From assembly GCA_030745875.1 (NCBI GenBank), contig JASLNT010000101.1, positions 1 to 51,516 of the forward strand: DNA of 51,516 bases, in the 5' to 3' direction. The stretch's first letter is position 1. Every line of letters begins with the position of its first letter. Shown piece after piece: positions 33,438-42,531 of the stretch. The notes under the pieces were generated by a model. The model ran no database searches, was not told the DNA's origin, and saw nothing but the letters and a program-made list of their open reading frames with translations. Origin of the DNA: Phycisphaerae bacterium. Lineage in GTDB: Bacteria; Planctomycetota; Phycisphaerae; SM23-33. The translations under genes were made by a program, and so were the position numbers.

Positions 33438-35702
33438 CTATCTCTTGTCTTCGGGCAGCGGAGGGATAGTGTTGATGGCCTGCTCGAAGGTCACATTGTT
33501 GCGATAATTGGGATGGTCCTTGTACTTAACGTTCCGCCTGCCCCAGTAGCTGCCGTAGAACTGGGCGTTCGAGTCGACCCAGGTGGTTATCTTGATCAGT
33601 TCGGCCTGGGTTAGCGTGTACTTCTTGGCGTGTTTCTTGATAAGTTCCTCCGCACGCTTGGCGTCGGCGGGGTCGGCGAGTTTGACCTTGCCCGGCGCTA
33701 TCACAGCCACCAGCAGGCTGCTGTGGGAACCGAGGGTCTTGGGCGCGACAGACTTTACGTTGCCCGTCTTTGGATAGTTCTCGCCAACGTACCACAGGAA
33801 CTTCTTCTGCACCCTTCCGAGGCGCCCCTGGGTGAGCTGCTCGTAGGATTTGCTGAACAGACTGGTCGGTTCGCCGGTGAGAGTGAGCTTGCCCTTGGGC
33901 TTCTTACCGTCCTTGGCGCTATGACACTTGATGCAGTGCTTGTCGAGAACAGGCTGGACATCGACGGGGTAGAAGATAGTCCGCCGCCCGGTCTTTTCGC
34001 CCGGTTGGGGGCCTGCGATGCTGGCTTTGCGTTTCATCGCCAGCGGGACCTTGCCTGCGGCCGCCGGGGCCGAACCGTAGGGCTCGTGACAACCGATGCA
34101 GGTTCGCGACTCGCCCGGACGGTAGTTGATGTACGTACGCTGTCTCTGGACCTCCATGTAGTTTTCGTCGAGCGCCTGGAGGAATATGCTCCGGTCGGCC
34201 GGTACGAGGAAGTGCGCCGATCCGTCGGTCTCGACCGGCACGACGCCCCACTGGGCCTTCGGTGCGTGATGTGCGCCTCGGGAGATTACAGCGTGCTGCT
34301 GATAGGCAACGTCCCCACCCCAGAATCGCCTGGAACTCCACGGGCGCGGGATCTGCTCGTTGATTCGAAGGTACTTGATGCTCCCGCGCTTCACACCGGT
34401 CATGCCCATATAGACGTCGGTGACGTTTACGCGGGCGAGTTTCTTCGCCGCCAGTTCCTTGTCGATCGGGCTGACCGGAACGGGCGGGACCTTGCGGGCC
34501 TTCATCGGATAAGGCTGCCAGCAGGATATCTTCTCGTCGCGGTACAGTTCGGTATCCTTGCCCTTGTCGTCCAGCACGCACAGGCGCCAGGCGTCCTTCT
34601 CGTTCCAGGGCACGCCGGCGGGCTTCATCGACACCAGAAACTTCGTTTCCGAAAGCGGGTACGGATCCATGTACAGTTTCCCCGCCTTGCCCGACCGATC
34701 GCCTTTCCACTTACCGTTGATCATAAAGTGAAAGCCCCCTTCGGCCCGGATGTCGGAGTCGGGCGTGATATACTTGTACGCCTCGTGCTCGCGGATGTTC
34801 TTGTTCGTATCGACAACCATTACCGTACCCACGCCCGACTGCGGGCAATGCGGCACGCCGAGGAACGCCACTTTGCTGGGCGAGCTTGCTATCTGGCGGG
34901 CGTGAATGAACGAGTCGGGGAAGGTGATCTCCTGACCGGCGACCTCGATGGTCGACGTCCCGTCCGGACGCATCGACCAGAGACACTTGACCGAAACGGC
35001 GCCCTTGTCAACGTACTCCCAACGCGTGTAGAGGATTCGCCCGTCGGACATCACCGACGGCGAGGCCTCGCTGGCTCCGCTGTTGGTGAGCTTCTCCATA
35101 TTCTTACCATCTTTGTCCATTCGATACAGGACAGTGACCACCAGACGGTCCGGGCCATCGCAAAGAATACCAAACTGGCAACGCGTCGAGATAAACGCGA
35201 TCCCGCCGTCAGGCAGGTAGCAAGGCTGCATGTCTTCGGTGGCGCTCTTGTAAGAGGTGAACGACATTGCGTGCTTGCACCAGTTCGGACCGACGTGGTT
35301 CTTGTACTTCTTCTTGAGGGATTCTTCGTTCTTCGGCGGGAAGGTGAGCTGTCGCAGCCCGGTCCCGTCTACGTTGACTTCGTAGATGTAGAAGCCCGTC
35401 TGGGCGTCGGCCTTCCAGTCGAAGACGATCTTCTTGGCGTCGAACGACAGATCGAACCGCCCGAAGATGCCTTTGTTCATCTTAGGGACAATATCGGTGA
35501 CCTTGCCCGTCTTGACATTCAATCTGCACAGACCGCCGCCGTAGTACTTGCAGCCGTCGATGAAGTCGGTGTAGTAGTGGCTGGACTGGTAAGTGAATCG
35601 CTTGACGAACACAATCTCGTCGAAATCAAAACTCGCCGCCAACGCCGACGACGTCAGCATCATTGCAAGTACAACCGTCAGTAGAACTCTGGAACACTTC
35701 AT
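33438..35702 (-). CDS. HzsA-like secreted dihaem propeller protein, short form
   Basis: 754 residues. A signal peptide (LLTVVLAMMLTSSALA) leads straight into 'SFDFDEIVFVKRFTYQSSHYYTD', so it lacks the N-terminal domain of the 1015-residue paralogue at 2809-5856. TolB-like blades follow ('FDLSFDAKKIVFDWKA', 'LPDGGIAFISTRC', 'DGRILYTRWEYVD'). The haem c motifs are CIGCH at 535-539 and CIKCH at 590-594, and the end reads 'TWVDSNAQFYGSYWGR'. Its length is close to hydrazine synthase alpha, but HzsB/HzsC partners are not in the window. Widespread paralogues exist in planctomycetes that do not make hydrazine. It may act in periplasmic electron transfer or sugar oxidation (inference). It is followed by a hairpin terminator. 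Confidence 0.8.
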   Translation of the reverse strand: MKCSRVLLTVVLAMMLTSSALAASFDFDEIVFVKRFTYQSSHYYTDFIDGCKYYGGGLCRLNVKTGKVTDIVPKMNKGIFGRFDLSFDAKKIVFDWKADAQTGFYIYEVNVDGTGLRQLTFPPKNEESLKKKYKNHVGPNWCKHAMSFTSYKSATEDMQPCYLPDGGIAFISTRCQFGILCDGPDRLVVTVLYRMDKDGKNMEKLTNSGASEASPSVMSDGRILYTRWEYVDKGAVSVKCLWSMRPDGTSTIEVAGQEITFPDSFIHARQIASSPSKVAFLGVPHCPQSGVGTVMVVDTNKNIREHEAYKYITPDSDIRAEGGFHFMINGKWKGDRSGKAGKLYMDPYPLSETKFLVSMKPAGVPWNEKDAWRLCVLDDKGKDTELYRDEKISCWQPYPMKARKVPPVPVSPIDKELAAKKLARVNVTDVYMGMTGVKRGSIKYLRINEQIPRPWSSRRFWGGDVAYQQHAVISRGAHHAPKAQWGVVPVETDGSAHFLVPADRSIFLQALDENYMEVQRQRTYINYRPGESRTCIGCHEPYGSAPAAAGKVPLAMKRKASIAGPQPGEKTGRRTIFYPVDVQPVLDKHCIKCHSAKDGKKPKGKLTLTGEPTSLFSKSYEQLTQGRLGRVQKKFLWYVGENYPKTGNVKSVAPKTLGSHSSLLVAVIAPGKVKLADPADAKRAEELIKKHAKKYTLTQAELIKITTWVDSNAQFYGSYWGRRNVKYKDHPNYRNNVTFEQAINTIPPLPEDKR

Positions 35703-35769
35703 TAAGCATCTCCTTGTCTAAAGGCTCGTGTGTGCGGGTTGGAATCTTCGATTATGTCATCCATCGCGG

Positions 35770-37497
35770 TCAAAATCCACTGTTTTTGTGGGCCTTGACG
35801 GTCTCAAGGTTACAGTTCCGGCCTATCTTCAAACCGCCCTTTGCCCCCCCGGAAAGCGTGTTGCCCGTCAGGCGAACGTTGCGAGAGTGGTCCACGAACA
35901 CCGCCGCACCGCTCGGTTCGACAAACTTGTTGTCACGAATGACCACCCCATCGGACGAATGTATGTAAATTGCTGATCCTTCAGGCTTTGTGAAGATGTT
36001 TCCCGTCACTTCTATTCCGCGATGCACGCCGGCTGGAGCAATTTTCCCACCGGAGAGTTCAGAAAAGACATCCACGACCGCCGCGCGACGGGCCGCACCA
36101 TAATTGCACCCGATGAACTTGTTATTGCGAATAACCATATCCCGCACACCGATCCCCTCGTGCCAGTAGTTCACGTCTGAGGCCACATGGATCGCCGAGC
36201 CCGAACAGTTCTCGAATAAACAGCCCTCGAGAATCACATCGCGAGTCTGAATCAACATGCCGCGTGCGCGGTTGTTCTTAACCGTGCATCGCCGGATTCG
36301 CGCCTTGGGGGCGGCCGATGCGTTCCAGGCGATTCCACCGGAGCGGACCTTGCTGTCCAGCGGCTTGGTCAGCGTGATGATGAGGTCCTTCTTCTTTGGG
36401 TCGGTGCGGACGGATTTGACGGTTCGGGTGACGCCGGGAGCGAGTGGGTTTTCAGGTCCGCCGATTTCCATCGTATCTCCGACCCGGGGCGGATTGCGGG
36501 GAAGAACGTGCCTGCGGACCCGCTTCAGCGTCACGCGCAGCGTATCGGCGCCGATGCGCCCGCTGATAGTCCAGAAGTGGTTGTGAATATTGGTTGCATC
36601 ATCGCCCATTCCCTCAAAGTGACAATCTTCCAGCGTGATCGTCCCGCGACAGGTGTTGAAATGCGTCGCGTCGGCGGTGGTCGACATCCACCTCTTACCG
36701 TCGGGGCCCTTGGCGACTGTCATTCGGCGAACGGTAATATCCGCAGACGCCGCCGCATAAACGCCCATTCCGCCGAGGCTGTAGATCGTCAGGTCCTCAA
36801 AGAGAACTCTCGAACAACCGCGCAGCGTGAATCCGTTACGCCCGTAGATTTCGTGACGCACAATCACCGGCGCGCCGACCTTGATCCCTCCGCGACACGG
36901 AACCCGCATCAGCCCCGAGTCCGTCAGCGAGCTCGGCGTGGTGTTGTCGAGCATGTAGCAATCGTGTCCGCGAACGGCCGGACGCCCCTTGACCGGATCG
37001 TAACCAAACACGCCTTTCACACTCCGGCCTGCGATGGCGCGGTATCCCTTTTCGGGCTTGACGTCAATACTCCCCCGCCCGGCGGCGACAACTTTCCCGC
37101 ACGTAAACGGCAGCGGGTCGCTGTCGAGCGTGAGCTTGCGAACCGTCAGATCGGAACAGTCCGCCACATGAAAGAACGCAGCAGCGTCATGGGCTACGAG
37201 CACCGCGCCGTTGCCCTCGATGGTCATCCCCTTGACGTCCTTCAACACGAAGTAAGCCCCCCGACGCCGGGCCGGAAGGGTCAGATCGTATCGCCCCTTC
37301 GAGAAAACCACCGCACCACCGCCCCGTTTACCGCACGCCGCCAACGCCTTCGATACGCCCGCAAGATCGTTCTTACCGTCATCCGGACGGGCCCCGTAGT
37401 CGCCAACATCGAACCGCACGCCCGAAGGCTCGGCGAGAACTTCCGTCGAGGTCATACACGCCACGACAACCCACGCGATTCGCAGTGTTACATGCAT
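35770..37497 (-). CDS. Secreted right-handed beta-helix protein, possible GH110-like alpha-galactosidase
   Basis: 575 residues with a signal peptide (IAWVVVACMTSTEVLA). The N-terminal 'FDVGDYGARPDDGKNDLAGVSKALAAC' is the standard start of pectate-lyase/GH28-like beta-helices. Long runs of helix rungs follow ('GCSRVLFEDLTIYSLGGMG', 'SADITVRRMTVAKG'). The stretch 'STTADATHFNTCRGTITLEDC' with 'MGDDATNIHNHF' resembles the conserved Asp-bearing core of GH110 alpha-1,3-galactosidases. The carbohydrate role is supported by the nearby sulfatases. The GH110 call is from memory of the pattern and not certain; another inverting glycosidase of the beta-helix class is possible. Confidence 0.7.
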   Translation of the reverse strand: MHVTLRIAWVVVACMTSTEVLAEPSGVRFDVGDYGARPDDGKNDLAGVSKALAACGKRGGGAVVFSKGRYDLTLPARRRGAYFVLKDVKGMTIEGNGAVLVAHDAAAFFHVADCSDLTVRKLTLDSDPLPFTCGKVVAAGRGSIDVKPEKGYRAIAGRSVKGVFGYDPVKGRPAVRGHDCYMLDNTTPSSLTDSGLMRVPCRGGIKVGAPVIVRHEIYGRNGFTLRGCSRVLFEDLTIYSLGGMGVYAAASADITVRRMTVAKGPDGKRWMSTTADATHFNTCRGTITLEDCHFEGMGDDATNIHNHFWTISGRIGADTLRVTLKRVRRHVLPRNPPRVGDTMEIGGPENPLAPGVTRTVKSVRTDPKKKDLIITLTKPLDSKVRSGGIAWNASAAPKARIRRCTVKNNRARGMLIQTRDVILEGCLFENCSGSAIHVASDVNYWHEGIGVRDMVIRNNKFIGCNYGAARRAAVVDVFSELSGGKIAPAGVHRGIEVTGNIFTKPEGSAIYIHSSDGVVIRDNKFVEPSGAAVFVDHSRNVRLTGNTLSGGAKGGLKIGRNCNLETVKAHKNSGF

Positions 37498-37545
37498 CAG
37501 CCCATTTTCCGCTTATTCCAGCGTAATTGCAATCGGCCGCGTTGC

Positions 37546-37698
37546 AGAGCAGCATTCGCAAGCATCGATCATCCGCACGTCCGGAAGGACAACGCAATGA
37601 GCATTCCAGGCAGGTGGAAGTTCCTCGTAGATCCAGACCGAAGCCAAACCGAACTGTACGACATCCCCGGCGACAGCGAAGAGAGAACTAATCTAAGA
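37546..37698 (+). pseudogene. Sulfatase C-terminal remnant
   Basis: Between two minus-strand genes, the plus strand encodes 'PGRWKFLVDPDRSQTELYDI' directly followed by 'PGDSEERTNLR', the typical C-terminal end of planctomycete sulfatases (GRWKLL...ELYDL..D..E..NLA). Nothing upstream in any frame shows a sulfatase core. It appears to be a decayed fragment about 50 codons long. Confidence 0.6.
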
Positions 37699-37713
37699 CA
37701 TTTCTTCAGCGCC

Positions 37714-38322
37714 TCAGTAGTCGCGCCTCATTTGTCTTTGATCAATTTCCCAATTGGTCTGCAGCTGCCGCACGCGATGGATAACCCCGGCGAGATCATC
37801 CAGCGTTCCCTGCGAGCGTTTACTTCCGGAAAGCCCTTGGCGGTCCACGACCAGGACCTCCTGAGGATCCGGCTCGCCAAATACCCGCCACGCCTTACGT
37901 TGCGGGTCGAGAAAGCGGCTGAAATTTGTCGGTTCAATCCTCTGGAGGTTCGTCGCAGCCAGGGCTTCGCTGCTGAATTCCTTCTTCGCCTTGGGCATGG
38001 ACATCTGAATCACAGCAACACTATCGGTTTCGAATCGCCTGGCCAATCGCTCGATGCGAGGGTCAACATATCCGGTGTCGTCAGCGGGGACTTCGATGAA
38101 CGATATAACGTAGAAGGGGTTTCCAACATGTCCAAGCTTAGTGGTTGAACCGTCGGGGCGACGTATCGTTACCTGCGACTCAAAACCGGAATGCAGGAAC
38201 CCCCGCCGCTTCCGGATCTCAACGACCACGCCCGTACTGTTGTTCTCACAGCCGATCGCCGCCGACAACCCGCCGATAACCACCAGCACGATTAACCTAC
38301 GCGTCAGTAAATACATCGCCAT
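37714..38322 (-). CDS. Lipoprotein with redoxin/SCO-like fold, cysteines lost
   Basis: 202 residues. A lipobox (SAAIGC) follows a hydrophobic signal. The core 'NPFYVISFIEVPADDTGYVDPRIERLARRFETDSVAVIQMSMP' has the strand-helix-strand start of a SCO1/thioredoxin-like protein. The usual CxxxC after the first strand is absent, and the later 'REVLVVDRQG'-like segment (here EVLVVDRQGLSG) corresponds to the hairpin with substrate loop. It is probably anchored in a membrane and does not act as a thiol reductase. GGGAG lies just before the start. Confidence 0.6.
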   Translation of the reverse strand: MAMYLLTRRLIVLVVIGGLSAAIGCENNSTGVVVEIRKRRGFLHSGFESQVTIRRPDGSTTKLGHVGNPFYVISFIEVPADDTGYVDPRIERLARRFETDSVAVIQMSMPKAKKEFSSEALAATNLQRIEPTNFSRFLDPQRKAWRVFGEPDPQEVLVVDRQGLSGSKRSQGTLDDLAGVIHRVRQLQTNWEIDQRQMRRDY

Positions 38323-38347
38323 ACACTCCCATTTTCGCGTTCACCCA

Positions 38348-38353
38348 ATTATA
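38348..38353 (-). promoter_or_regulatory. -10 element for the redoxin-like lipoprotein
   Basis: TATAAT on the minus strand, 26 bases before the start codon at 38322. The -35 at 17 bases is weak (CTTCCA). Confidence 0.35.
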
Positions 38354-38408
38354 GACTCCGACCAGACCGATGGAAGCAATAGATGCGGAGATCACCGACT
38401 GATAACTT

Positions 38409-38437
38409 TGCGGTTGGCGGGATTTGACGTTACACTC
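38409..38437 (+). promoter_or_regulatory. Possible promoter for the epimerase-like gene
   Basis: TTGCGG (38409-38414), a 17-base spacer and TACACT (38432-38437), 27 bases before the ATG at 38464. Confidence 0.35.
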
Positions 38438-38463
38438 ACCGGAAAACCCGGGACAGAACCACC

Positions 38464-39354
38464 ATGAAATACAAAACAATACTCCCTATCGTACTGCTGA
38501 CGATTGTCCAGACGTTCCGCCCCGCAGGCGCCGGGCCGACCACGAAGCCCGCAAGCGCCAAGCCCAACGCATTTTTCGCCCTGTGCATGGACACGCACGA
38601 CGCAAAGAAACGCAACCTGGCGCAACAAGCAGAGATGCTCAAGGAACTCGGTTACGATGGCGCCGGGCATCTGTGGCTGAAAAATATACCCGAGCGACTC
38701 AAAACGCTCGACGCGGCCGGCCTGAAGCTGTTCCACGTTTACATGCGAGTCAACATCAAATCCGGGAACAAACGCCCGTACGATCCGAAGATTAAAGAAG
38801 TGGTCAAGCTGCTGAAAGGCCGCAAAACGGCGCTGGTCCTGCTGGTCGGCGGGTTGAAGCCGTCTGACCCCAAAGGCGACCCGAGAGCAGTCGAACTTGT
38901 CGGTCAAATCGCCGATCTGGCCGCCAAGTCGTCGCTGGACGTGATACTCTACCCGCACACGGGCGATTGGCTCCAGAACGTCGGCGACGCGGTGCGAATT
39001 GCGAAGAAAGTTAATCGCCCCAACGTGGGCGCAATGTTCAACCTCTGCCACTGGCTCAAGGCCGAACGCGGAAAGGATCTCGAAAAAACGCTGAAAGCAG
39101 CGGCGCCCTATCTCAAAGGCGTGAGCATACACGGCGCCGACACCGCCGCCGAGATCGCCTCGCGCAAGGGCAAATGGATTCAACCGCTCGGCAGCGGTTC
39201 GTTCGACGTAGGCGGATTGCTGAAAACGCTCAAGGATCTGGGCTACACCGGTCCGGTCGGGCTCCAATGCTACGGACTGCGCGGCGATGCAGCGGACCAT
39301 CTGGCCCGATCGATCGCCGCATGGCGAAAACTGCGCGGGCGATTGGACAAGTAA
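38464..39354 (+). CDS. Secreted TIM-barrel sugar-phosphate isomerase/epimerase-like protein
   Basis: 296 residues. A signal peptide (TILPIVLLTIVQTFRPAGA) is followed by a xylose-isomerase-like TIM barrel: 'EMLKELGYDGAGHLWL', 'LDVILYPHTGDWLQNVGDA' (a usual metal-site His), 'NVGAMFNLCHWLKAE' and 'SIHGADTA', ending with 'IQPLGSGSFDVGGLLKTLKDLGYTGPVGLQCYG'. These exported barrels are frequent in planctomycetes; their substrates are mostly unknown sugars or inositols. It is convergent with the PQQ protein, which ends 19 bases away. Confidence 0.85.
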   Translation: MKYKTILPIVLLTIVQTFRPAGAGPTTKPASAKPNAFFALCMDTHDAKKRNLAQQAEMLKELGYDGAGHLWLKNIPERLKTLDAAGLKLFHVYMRVNIKSGNKRPYDPKIKEVVKLLKGRKTALVLLVGGLKPSDPKGDPRAVELVGQIADLAAKSSLDVILYPHTGDWLQNVGDAVRIAKKVNRPNVGAMFNLCHWLKAERGKDLEKTLKAAAPYLKGVSIHGADTAAEIASRKGKWIQPLGSGSFDVGGLLKTLKDLGYTGPVGLQCYGLRGDAADHLARSIAAWRKLRGRLDK

Positions 39355-39373
39355 ACAAGAAGGCCGCCAGCGT

Positions 39374-42300
39374 CTACTTACCCTCGAAGCAGATCAACCG
39401 ACCGTCGACAGTGCTCATGTACAGGCGTTGTTGAGCTGCAGAGAATCCGTCGAAAACCGGTATCGTATCGAGCTTCAGTTCATGGACCTTCTCGCCGGTC
39501 TGACAATCAACGATCCAGAGAACGCCTCCATGTTCACCCGCGAGCCTTTCGGCCTGTTTCGCCAGTTGCGCCTGGACTTGCGGGTCTTTGATCTTCCGGA
39601 ACACCGCATCCTCATTGACTTTGTCTTCCGGACCCGCAATGACAATGCGATTGTCCGACACCAACATAGCCCGGGCAAAGAACGGAATATCCTTCGTCCA
39701 GAAATGATGCCTTGCGGGCGTCTTCTTATTGTTCGGCAGTTTCACCGTTGACGAATCTCTTGCCGCGGAAAACAGGTGATGCTCTATCGGAGTCGTCCAT
39801 CTGTAGTACTTCGCTTTGCGCCCGTACCCGTAGACGTTCCGGTCATCCGTCGCAAGAATGCGACCCGCGGGCGCCGACTTGCCAGCGTGAGAATATCCCG
39901 CCCAACCGCCGATATACCTGCTGCCGTACACCCAATAAGTGCGATGCCACCACGTATCGTCCAGAAATCCCGTAGGCGTAAACAGGTGAGCGAACTGCTT
40001 GTCCTGATCCCACGGGGTCGTGAAGTTGCTGGGCTTGGCCTTGTTGTATTTCCACGTTTTCAATGGCTCTCTAACGCCTTTAAAACTAAATGGTTGCGAA
40101 TGCATGTAAACGTATTTCCTGTCGCACGAGAGAACATCCGGCAAGGCCGTCGGCATGTTGAGCTGCCCGCCAAAACTGTGGAGATTCTTATCGGTAGCCT
40201 CTTCTTTTTCATTCAACACTGTGTCCGACAGCATTTTCCCAGTCGCCGGGTTGAGTCGATACAAATGCAGCCCGCCGTCAAGGAACATTGAACGTCCGGC
40301 GACAAAGTAAGCGGTGTCCTTTTCGACCAGGATGCTGCCATGGACCGGCCAGACCGATTCGATCTGGCCATACGACATTATGCGCTGGTCCACAGGCGCG
40401 GCGCGGAATTTCCAAATTAACTGACCATCGTCGGCCTTGAGGCAATATACATATCCGTCAGCCGAGCCGAACAACACGCGACCCTTCCAATAAGTCGGCG
40501 GAGAATCGACGCGGCCGCCCGCGGCGAACTCCCACAGCATTTTTCCACCTTTGGCGTCAACAGCGTGAACGGTGTGATTGTCTATCGACGCAAGATACAC
40601 GCGCCCTGCTGCAACGGTCGAGGTGCTGAGCTTCCCGCCTATCCTGGTCGACCAGGCGGGCTTGATGCTCTTGGACAAGTTCGTCAGAGCCCTTCCGCTG
40701 CGTTGATTGTCGCCTCTGAAGGTCGGCCAGTCGGCAGCGTTGAGACCATCAACCGAAATTCTAGCGGAATAAGCGACACCTCTAGTCAGCCCCTGAGCAG
40801 CGGGACGGCGGTTGGGCTTACGCTCGCCGGCTGCTAGCGCATTGAACCCCGACAGCTTCGATTCAAGATAACACGCACACGGATGTTGCGGTGCGTAGGT
40901 CAAACCGTTGGCGGGCATCACACCGTACGCACACGCTCCGCGCACCCAGTTGTTTATCTTCCAGGATTTTTTCCTGGGATCGATATATTCGATCCCCGTG
41001 CGAGACGACATCACGTAATTAACGGTGGCTTTTCCCCGATGACAACGATGATGAAACCAGTAGTTATCGATGTCCGGATCAAACTCGTCAACCAGCTTGC
41101 CGGTCTTGACTTCATACCCTCGAAAATGCCCCTTGGCGTAACCGCTGAGCGTCTCGCCAACCCAGACAACACCTTTAAGAACAAGCACGTCCTCTGCAGA
41201 CATATAACCCGACAGCGGGTGCGGAACGTCCCACAGCTTCTTGCCGGTCTCTGCGGAAAACGCCGTCAGAACATCATTCTTATCGACGCTCCAAACGCGA
41301 TTGACCACCGCCAGGCTACTGTCGGCGAACAACACGACACCGTCGTAAAGCACCAGCGTGGGAGTGATGTTCACCTTGTACTTCGGGGCGACGGCGATCT
41401 TGTCGGTCTTCCACAGCGGCTTACCGCTGTTCTTGTCGAGGCAGACGATAACATCCTTACTGAGAAACGCCACTCGCTTGTCGTCGGCGGCCAGAGTGCC
41501 GTTTTCTATCAATCCGGACCACGACCACGACGTTTCGCCCGAGGCTGCGTCAACCGCCATCAGCTTGCGATCGGTCGAGTCGGCGGGAAGGACCTGCAGG
41601 AACAGCTTACCGTCCGAGCAGAGGATCTCTTCGGTTCCTTCGGTTCCCTTGTAGGTCTGGACGGTCTTCCCAGTAGCGCCGTCGAGTGCGACCACCGCGT
41701 CCCCAACGCTCAGGGTGACAAACACCTTTCCGCCGACGGCAACCAGCTTCCGCGGCAGTTGAGCGGGCCCTCTCTTGAGCCCGTGCATGTGATCGTACCA
41801 TCGCCCGATCTTACGCTTCCATAGCACTGCGCCATTGAACGCGTCGCGAGCGATCAGGCTTCTCTCGGGAGCAAAGAGAATGGAAACCGGCGACGCTTCG
41901 TCCATAACGTAGAACACCCGCCCGCCTTCGGACACCAGCGCCGTAAAGCTCGACATGCGATCGTGATGCCGCGAATATCTTGGTCCCCCCACCCACTGCA
42001 TTCGCCTCGGCGGTCCGACAACGGTGTCATTTGCGACCGCGTTGTTAGTGGGCCCGTGAAGGAAATGAGTCCAATCGTCGATATTCTTCGGGCGGGGCTT
42101 CTTCGTCACTTTCCAACCATCGTCGCCCCTAACGCAATAGGCTCCAAGCGGACAAAGGGCTCGCTGAGCCTCGACCTGTGTGAGACCAACCGACTTGTCG
42201 GCGATAATCAGATTGGCGAAATTGTCGACGAACGGCAGATGCTCACCGTCCCAAACGTCGACCGCGATCTTACCGTAAACGCCCTGTTTCTTCAGATCGA

Positions 42301-42505
42301 CCCGAATCCTGTCGACGAGCTTCTGATCTCGCGTTAGACCCTGGACGGTGAAGCGTCCGTTGGCGGCAAGATTGCTTAGAGTTTGGGCGTCAATGTCTCC
42401 GACGACAACCGCGACTCCGCCGCTAACGCCTGCGGTTTTGGGCAAGTCCGCCTGGGCGGCGGCGCATATCAGTGTCACACAAGCTATCAGGCAAATGTTA
42501 CGCAT
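39374..42505 (-). CDS. Large secreted PQQ-type beta-propeller protein with methyltransferase-like N-terminal domain
   Basis: 1043 residues with a signal peptide (ICLIACVTLICAAAQA). Residues about 25-120 have the form of a Rossmann methyltransferase relic ('GVAVVVGDIDAQTLSNLA', 'VDVWDGEHLPFVDNFANLIIAD') without an intact SAM motif. Two sets of PQQ-like blades follow ('ARDAFNGAVLWKRKIG', 'VALDGATGKTVQTYKG', 'VHAVDAKGGKMLWEFAAGG', 'VYCLKADDGQLIWKFRA'). No alcohol dehydrogenase active-site Asp region or haem is evident, so it is probably not a PQQ enzyme but a binding scaffold. Similar proteins are repeated many times in planctomycete genomes. Confidence 0.82.
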   Translation of the reverse strand: MRNICLIACVTLICAAAQADLPKTAGVSGGVAVVVGDIDAQTLSNLAANGRFTVQGLTRDQKLVDRIRVDLKKQGVYGKIAVDVWDGEHLPFVDNFANLIIADKSVGLTQVEAQRALCPLGAYCVRGDDGWKVTKKPRPKNIDDWTHFLHGPTNNAVANDTVVGPPRRMQWVGGPRYSRHHDRMSSFTALVSEGGRVFYVMDEASPVSILFAPERSLIARDAFNGAVLWKRKIGRWYDHMHGLKRGPAQLPRKLVAVGGKVFVTLSVGDAVVALDGATGKTVQTYKGTEGTEEILCSDGKLFLQVLPADSTDRKLMAVDAASGETSWSWSGLIENGTLAADDKRVAFLSKDVIVCLDKNSGKPLWKTDKIAVAPKYKVNITPTLVLYDGVVLFADSSLAVVNRVWSVDKNDVLTAFSAETGKKLWDVPHPLSGYMSAEDVLVLKGVVWVGETLSGYAKGHFRGYEVKTGKLVDEFDPDIDNYWFHHRCHRGKATVNYVMSSRTGIEYIDPRKKSWKINNWVRGACAYGVMPANGLTYAPQHPCACYLESKLSGFNALAAGERKPNRRPAAQGLTRGVAYSARISVDGLNAADWPTFRGDNQRSGRALTNLSKSIKPAWSTRIGGKLSTSTVAAGRVYLASIDNHTVHAVDAKGGKMLWEFAAGGRVDSPPTYWKGRVLFGSADGYVYCLKADDGQLIWKFRAAPVDQRIMSYGQIESVWPVHGSILVEKDTAYFVAGRSMFLDGGLHLYRLNPATGKMLSDTVLNEKEEATDKNLHSFGGQLNMPTALPDVLSCDRKYVYMHSQPFSFKGVREPLKTWKYNKAKPSNFTTPWDQDKQFAHLFTPTGFLDDTWWHRTYWVYGSRYIGGWAGYSHAGKSAPAGRILATDDRNVYGYGRKAKYYRWTTPIEHHLFSAARDSSTVKLPNNKKTPARHHFWTKDIPFFARAMLVSDNRIVIAGPEDKVNEDAVFRKIKDPQVQAQLAKQAERLAGEHGGVLWIVDCQTGEKVHELKLDTIPVFDGFSAAQQRLYMSTVDGRLICFEGK

Positions 42506-42531
42506 AGGTTCTTCTTTCCTTCATCCCCGAG

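Noticed and set aside
2809..35702. Reading the two HzsA-like proteins plus CODH/ACS and the NxrA-like start as proof of anammox metabolism
   Set aside because: HzsA-related proteins are common in planctomycetes that do not make hydrazine; no HzsB, HzsC or hydrazine dehydrogenase gene is in the window.
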